A stretch of 17,175 nt of DNA from Bacillota bacterium (GTDB lineage Bacteria > Bacillota > Clostridia > Christensenellales > CAG-138), in NCBI GenBank assembly GCA_023426265.1, contig JAFABA010000049.1:1-17175 (forward strand), read 5' to 3'. Below the pieces are notes generated by a model. It was not told the DNA's origin. It saw nothing but the letters and a program-made list of their open reading frames with translations, and searched no databases. The position numbers were made by a program, and so were the translations under genes. Positions within the stretch are counted from its first letter, which is position 1. Each line of letters opens with the position of its first letter. This document shows, piece by piece, positions 14,456-17,175 of the stretch.

Positions 14456-14626
14456 TAATGAAAAGTATCGCACCACTGTTTAAGATTTCAAGGTATCGGC
14501 GCTTACAGCGCCGCGTCCTCGGCGGAAGACGCCTCGGACACTAGGCCTGCGGGCCGTCGCGGTAGATTTTTTAATATGAGGAAACTGCGTTTCCCCACAC
14601 CCCTTCCTTAAGAACGTCCGTAAAAA
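14456..14626. other. Hairpin-rich spacer after the AICAR transformylase gene
   Basis: No gene is seen. GGCGCT/AGCGCC (14498-14503/14507-14512) and GGAAAC/GTTTCC (14580-14585/14589-14594) form three-base-loop hairpins, the second followed by a C-rich run. CTAGGCCTGC at 14541-14550 is repeated inverted as GCAGGCCTAG at 14647-14656, so it can pair with the terminator stem further on. No U-tract terminator directly follows the stop codon. Confidence 0.5.
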
Positions 14627-14654
14627 AGGCCTGCATGCCAAGGCATGCAGGCCT
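14622..14654 (-). terminator. Intrinsic terminator (minus strand) downstream of the DUF2007 gene
   Basis: A perfect 13-bp stem, AGGCCTGCATGCC (14627-14639) with its complement at 14642-14654, has a two-base nominal loop. On the minus strand it is followed by TTTTTTAC (14627-14621), an excellent U-tract. It would stop transcription coming from the DUF2007 and SCP2 genes. Confidence 0.85.
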
Positions 14655-14672
14655 AGGTCGTCACCATTCATT

Positions 14673-14751
14673 TGTCATTCTGAGCCAAAGGCGAAGAATC
14701 TGGCTCTCGCTTATAGGCGCTTGAAGATCCTTCGCTTCGCTCAGGATGACA
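14673..14751. repeat. 79-bp MITE-like element with imperfect terminal inverted repeats
   Basis: The left end, starting TGTCATTCTGAGC and ending GCGAAGAATCT (14673-14701), and the right end (14725-14751), whose complement starts TGTCATCCTGAGC and ends GCGAAGGATCT, are near-perfect inverted repeats around a 23-base centre. The TGTCAT(T/C)CTGAGCGAAGCGAAG(A/G)ATCT sequence is a familiar intergenic repeat in many bacterial genomes. No transposase is present, so any mobility would be in trans. Confidence 0.8.
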
Positions 14752-14771
14752 GTAAGGGGCTGATAAGTTAT

Positions 14772-14810
14772 GCCCTGCAGCCGAGGCACGCAGGGCTTTT
14801 TGATTTTTAT
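14772..14810 (+). terminator. Intrinsic terminator of the purine operon
   Basis: GCCCTGC (14772-14778) pairs with GCAGGGC (14790-14796) and is followed on the plus strand by TTTTTGATTTTTAT. It lies just beyond the stop codon of the convergent DUF2007 gene. It is about 320 bases past the AICAR transformylase stop, so the purine message would carry the intervening repeats. Confidence 0.75.
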
Positions 14811-14811
14811 G

Positions 14812-15102
14812 TTATTCTTCCGGCGGCTCCGCCTCTTCCGGCGGCCCCGCTTCTTCCGCCAGCCGGGCAAGCGTTTCCTCATCGATCGGGGTTAATAAGC
14901 CCTGCAGCAGCTCCTGCGCCCGTTCATAGTCGGAAGCGGGCACAAAAATTCGCACGCCATAAATGGACGAGCTGACATAAACCGCGCCCGCCCCGCCATA
15001 CCGAAGCTCATGGGGAATGCCCTCCTGTTCGAGCAAATCCGCAATCAGCCCTGCTTGCGCGTCATCCGGCACGGAACAGAGCCTTTTGACCGTATCCTGC
15101 AT
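14812..15102 (-). CDS. DUF2007 small protein
   Basis: A 96-residue protein matching the DUF2007 family (annotated as putative signal-transducing proteins, function unknown). The core runs from residue 4 to about 70: a segment typical of these proteins (DDAQAGLIADLLEQEGIPHEL), followed by VYGVRIFVP-like SIYGVRIFVPASDYERAQEL. It is followed by an acidic, Pro/Glu-rich tail (AGPPEEAEPPEE). The ATG at 15102 has a perfect AGGAGG nine bases upstream. A longer frame to 15261 only translates a hairpin repeat. No signal peptide or membrane segment is seen. It lies downstream of an SCP2-domain gene on the same strand, separated by hairpins, and ends against the purine operon terminator. Function cannot be assigned. 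Confidence 0.85.
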   Translation of the reverse strand: MQDTVKRLCSVPDDAQAGLIADLLEQEGIPHELRYGGAGAVYVSSSIYGVRIFVPASDYERAQELLQGLLTPIDEETLARLAEEAGPPEEAEPPEE

Positions 15103-15132
15103 GGCAAATTCCTCCTTTCGATCTCTAACTCT

Positions 15133-15161
15133 AATATACCCGATATGACAGCTGGTTGACA
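15133..15161 (-). promoter_or_regulatory. Possible promoter of the DUF2007 gene
   Basis: On the minus strand TATATT (15138-15133) makes a good -10, and TGTCAA (15161-15156) 17 bases upstream is only a poor -35. It lies at the right distance from the ATG at 15102, but the call rests mainly on the -10. Confidence 0.35.
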
Positions 15162-15175
15162 CCTTTCTTTTCGGG

Positions 15176-15203
15176 GGTATGGGGGATCGCAATCCCCCAT
15201 ACC
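15176..15203. repeat. Perfect 12-bp hairpin beside twin-hairpin repeat copy 2
   Basis: GGTATGGGGGAT (15176-15187) pairs perfectly with ATCCCCCATACC (15192-15203) around CGCA. It directly abuts the second copy of the twin-hairpin repeat; at the first copy the matching flank is a different G/C-rich sequence, so the flanks are interchangeable modules. Confidence 0.7.
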
Positions 15204-15205
15204 GG

Positions 15206-15269
15206 ATCAAATCTGACGACACGTGCGTCAGATTTGTGGAAAAAAGTGCGTAAAAACGCACTTTTAACC
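15206..15269 (-). repeat. Twin-hairpin repeat, copy 2 (inverted)
   Basis: This is the reverse-complement copy of 7346-7408. Stems AAATCTGACG/CGTCAGATTT (15209-15218/15226-15235) and AAAAGTGCG/CGCACTTTT (15242-15250/15257-15265) are identical to copy 1. The loops (ACACGTG and TAAAAA, as read on the plus strand) differ in sequence, and the second is one base longer. Confidence 0.85.
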
Positions 15270-15272
15270 TCC

Positions 15273-15311
15273 GGAAAACCCGCAGATAAAGCCCCTAGGC
15301 TTTATCTGCGG
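15273..15311 (-). terminator. Hairpin terminator after the SCP2-domain gene
   Basis: A perfect 14-bp stem, CCGCAGATAAAGCC (15280-15293) with its complement at 15298-15311, begins three bases after the SCP2 stop on the minus strand. It is followed there by GTTTTCC, a short U-tract, so termination is plausible but may be partial. Confidence 0.65.
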
Positions 15312-15313
15312 CC

Positions 15314-15703
15314 CTAATACTCCGTCGGAATGCTCCTGGCCGCGATGATCAGCGCGTCGATCACGGGAGTAAGCCGCATGGCGCGCAGCATGTTCCCCTG
15401 AAAGCGCAGCCTGCCGCTTTGCAGCGCGCGCCCGGCGTCCAGTCTGCCGCTTAATACCTGAGCGAACGTAGGGTACGCGCCCGTAATCACAAACTCCGCC
15501 GAGGGGCCAGCGCCCTCCCCCGCCTCTACTCTGGCGGCGGCGCCGTTTTGGAAATTGACATACAGAAATTTTTGCCCGCCGCCCGGCGCGCCCATATGGC
15601 GGAAATTGACGGATGCGTTTACGCCTCCGCCGCGTACGGGTACTCCCTGCAGCCCTCTTTTGAGTTCCTCCGTCCACGCGGGGGAAAGATATGAAAATGG
15701 CAT
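15314..15703 (-). CDS. SCP2 sterol-binding-domain protein
   Basis: A 129-residue protein resembling SCP-2-like (lipid or sterol-carrier fold) domain proteins of Firmicutes. Supporting features are the N-terminal amphipathic stretch (YLSPAWTEELKRGLQG), a central strand KFLYVNFQNGAAARVEAG, the segment AEFVITGAYPTFAQVLSGRLD and the C-terminal GRLRFQGNMLRAMRLTPVIDAL. That last pattern (gain of a strand, then G-x-L-RxxxLxPV) is usual in this family. The ATG at 15703 has AGGGAG about six bases upstream; the upstream extension to 15844 has none and is compositionally unlike protein. The function of bacterial stand-alone SCP2 proteins is poorly known; binding of a hydrophobic ligand is inferred from the fold. 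It is followed by a hairpin terminator and the DUF2007 gene. Confidence 0.72.
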   Translation of the reverse strand: MPFSYLSPAWTEELKRGLQGVPVRGGGVNASVNFRHMGAPGGGQKFLYVNFQNGAAARVEAGEGAGPSAEFVITGAYPTFAQVLSGRLDAGRALQSGRLRFQGNMLRAMRLTPVIDALIIAARSIPTEY

Positions 15704-15736
15704 ATGCGCTCCCTGCCTTTCTTGACCGACTGCTTT

Positions 15737-15742
15737 AGTATA
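15737..15742 (-). promoter_or_regulatory. Possible -10 box of the SCP2 gene
   Basis: TATACT on the minus strand (15742-15737) is a near-consensus -10 located about 35 bases before the ATG. The sequence 17 bases upstream (TTCCGC) is a poor -35 match. Confidence 0.35.
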
Positions 15743-15905
15743 CGCGCTTTTTGCGTTTTGCGGAACCGGACGCGTATGGCGCGGTTTGGCAAATGCCGCA
15801 AAAAAGGCCTCAGCAGCCGCATGTCCCCGACAATGCCGCACCAAATTTTGCGATTCTATTAAAATTCGATATTTTTTGCGCTACGGAAAGTCACGGTAAT
15901 TTCAC

Positions 15906-15934
15906 TTGCCCCCCCTTTTCTGTTTGGGTATAAT
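15906..15934 (+). promoter_or_regulatory. Promoter of the small P-loop gene
   Basis: TTGCCC (15906-15911) and a consensus TATAAT (15929-15934) are separated by 17 bases. The start would be near 15941, giving a leader of about 28 bases with a strong ribosome binding site. Confidence 0.75.
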
Positions 15935-15968
15935 AAAACCAAGATCAAATCTAAAGGAGGGGTTTACC

Positions 15969-16379
15969 TTGATACGAGTCATCTTCGGCGAAAAGGGTGC
16001 AGGGAAAACCAAGCGCATCATCGAAATGGCCAACTCCGCCTCGAAAGACGGAAATGGAAGCGTCGTATTCATTGATGATGATAGCCGGTACATGTTCGAT
16101 CTGACGCGGGAAATTCGTTTTGTGGACGCATCTCGGTTTGAAATAGACGGCCCGAAAATGTTTTACGGGTTTTTGTGCGGGATCGCCGCACAGGATTTTG
16201 ATCTGGAACACCTGTTCATTGACGGCTTCTTAAAGATTGTCCACCACGATTTGAACACGCTTGAAGGTCTGTTCGAAAGCCTGAAGAAATTCGCCGAGGA
16301 TTGTTCTTTGACCATCACAATCAGCATCAGCGGCAAACCCGATAACATACCGGAATTCTTAAAAGAGTTCCTCTGTTAA
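15969..16379 (+). CDS. Small P-loop NTPase-like protein (TTG start)
   Basis: A 136-residue protein with an N-terminal Walker A motif GEKGAGKT (7-14) and a Walker B-like hLFID (81-85), followed by a helix-rich C-terminal part and ISISGKPDN (119-126 region). At this length it is a minimal nucleotide-binding domain with no extra domain. I chose TTG at 15969 because AAAGGAGGGG lies just upstream, with AGGAGG eight bases away, and the Walker A begins at residue 7 as expected. The frame open to 15906 runs through the promoter. It has its own promoter and terminator, so it is a single-gene unit. I do not recognise a named family; ATP-binding hypothetical proteins of similar size are common in Clostridia. 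Confidence 0.78.
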   Translation: MIRVIFGEKGAGKTKRIIEMANSASKDGNGSVVFIDDDSRYMFDLTREIRFVDASRFEIDGPKMFYGFLCGIAAQDFDLEHLFIDGFLKIVHHDLNTLEGLFESLKKFAEDCSLTITISISGKPDNIPEFLKEFLC

Positions 16380-16396
16380 AACGAATTGGTAGATTG

Positions 16397-16438
16397 AAGG
16401 CTGCCCCATCCCGGCAAATGCCGCGGGGGCAGCCTTTT
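16397..16438 (+). terminator. Intrinsic terminator after the P-loop gene
   Basis: AAGGCTGCCCC (16397-16407) pairs with GGGGCAGCCTT (16426-16436), with a nested CGGCA/TGCCG hairpin (16412-16416/16419-16423) inside, followed by TTGA and a short U-run of four. It separates the P-loop gene from threonine synthase, whose ribosome binding site begins ten bases later. Confidence 0.75.
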
Positions 16439-16459
16439 GAAAATTGAGGAGGCCGAAGT

Positions 16460-17175
16460 ATGCAATACGTCAGCACCCGAGGGGGTGCGCCTGTTTCCGC
16501 GGCAAAAGCGATCGTGCAGGGCATCTGCCCGCTGGGCGGGCTGTATGTCCCCGAAACGTTCCCTTCCCTTCCCGTTGAAGCCTTAATGGAGCATTGCGGG
16601 GATTACCGCGCCATAGCGTTCGCCGTGATGCGGGAGTACCTGGATACACCGGAAGAAACCCTGAAAGGGTATTTGAACGCCGCATATGGAAAGAAATTCG
16701 ACACCCCCGAAATCGCGCCCACCGTACCGCTGACGGAAAGCGAAAGCGTACTGGAGCTTTGGCACGGGCCGACGCTTGCGTTTAAAGATATGGCGCTGCA
16801 GATGCTGCCATACCTGATGCGGGATTCTCTTCTGCAGACGGGCGAAGACAAGCAGGTGTACATACTCGTGGCCACTTCCGGCGATACGGGAAAGGCCGCG
16901 CTTGCGGGCTTTTGCGACGTACCCGGCACAAAGGTACAGGTATTTTACCCGCATGGCGGCGTGAGCCGCGCGCAGTTTTTGCAGATGGCCACGCAGGAGG
17001 GCAGCAATACCTACGTTTGCGGGGTGGAAGGAAACTTCGATGATACGCAGACCGCCCTAAAGCGGATATTCCGCGACGAGGGCGTGCAAAAAGAAGCGGC
17101 AGAAAAAGGATACCGCCTTTCTTCCGCAAACTCCATCAATTTCGGGAGGCTGCTGCCGCAGATCGCGTACTACTA
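16460..17175 (+). CDS. thrC: Threonine synthase (3' truncated by the window)
   Basis: The first 238 residues of a PLP-dependent enzyme that converts O-phosphohomoserine to threonine; the frame is open to the right edge and about half the family length (around 490) is visible. The N-terminal YVSTRGGAP and GGLYVPETFP are typical of threonine synthase. Lys109 in HGPTLAFKDMALQML is the PLP Schiff-base lysine, and VATSGDTGKAALAGF carries the phosphate-binding loop. SANSINFGRLLPQIAYY at the end is also conserved. GAGGAGG (16446-16452) precedes the ATG at 16460. The upstream terminator at 16397-16438 suggests its own promoter or read-through; no clear promoter is seen in the short gap. Confidence 0.95.
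   Translation, partial: MQYVSTRGGAPVSAAKAIVQGICPLGGLYVPETFPSLPVEALMEHCGDYRAIAFAVMREYLDTPEETLKGYLNAAYGKKFDTPEIAPTVPLTESESVLELWHGPTLAFKDMALQMLPYLMRDSLLQTGEDKQVYILVATSGDTGKAALAGFCDVPGTKVQVFYPHGGVSRAQFLQMATQEGSNTYVCGVEGNFDDTQTALKRIFRDEGVQKEAAEKGYRLSSANSINFGRLLPQIAYY

Noticed and set aside
15103..15261. N-terminal extension of the DUF2007 frame
   Set aside because: It runs through the twin-hairpin repeat and a likely promoter; a perfect AGGAGG marks the ATG at 15102.
15704..15844. N-terminal extension of the SCP2 protein frame
   Set aside because: No ribosome binding site precedes it and a TATACT -10 lies within it; the ATG at 15703 fits the family length.

Overview
The window looks like a chromosomal segment of a moderately GC-rich Clostridia-type Firmicute, possibly close to Christensenellales or Oscillospiraceae. 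That placement is inferred from strong AGGAGG-type ribosome binding sites before nearly every gene, sigma-A-like promoters, a CcpA-type cre motif, a clostridial-style lipoprotein binding protein with an Ala/Pro/Glu linker, a DUF2007 protein, and purine genes split into PurO plus a stand-alone AICAR transformylase. No phage, transposase, CRISPR, rRNA or tRNA gene is visible.

Layout. Positions 1-1354 (+) hold the 3' part of a D-2-hydroxyacid dehydrogenase and a KDPG/KHG-type aldolase. They converge on a bidirectional terminator with a long minus-strand sugar locus at 1547-12198. In transcription order (right to left) that locus has a FucI/AraA-fold isomerase-like gene, then a promoter with operator and cre-like site, then a LacI regulator, a D-tagatose/D-allulose 3-epimerase-like enzyme (ATGA overlap with the regulator), a lipoprotein sugar-binding protein, a 306-bp hairpin array, a two-domain sugar ABC ATPase, its permease, a second TIM-barrel isomerase-like enzyme, and two Gfo/Idh/MocA NAD(P)-dependent oxidoreductases. 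Positions 12545-14455 (+) hold a purO/AICAR-transformylase pair. Positions 14456-15313 are rich in hairpins and repeats around a DUF2007 gene. Then come an SCP2-domain gene (-), a small P-loop protein (+) with its own promoter and terminator, and the 5' part of threonine synthase (+, runs off the window).

How the genes may work together. The ABC system imports a sugar, glycoside or polyol under LacI-type control. The combination of two Gfo/Idh/MocA dehydrogenases with TIM-barrel isomerase/epimerase-family enzymes resembles oxidoreductive catabolism (inositol-type, or oxidation to a keto-sugar followed by isomerisation, epimerisation or beta-elimination, then reduction). The hydroxyacid dehydrogenase/KDPG-aldolase pair could take a downstream sugar acid to pyruvate, but it is on the opposite strand and this link is only inference. 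The substrate cannot be read from the sequence.

The most unusual items are: a 63-64-bp twin-hairpin repeat present twice in opposite orientations with conserved stems and changed loops; the dense hairpin array between binding-protein and ATPase genes; an ABC ATPase whose substitutions predict one competent and one degenerate ATP site; an ATIC-like stand-alone AICAR transformylase paired with an archaeal-type IMP cyclohydrolase; and the uncharacterised double-oxidoreductase/double-TIM-barrel locus itself.
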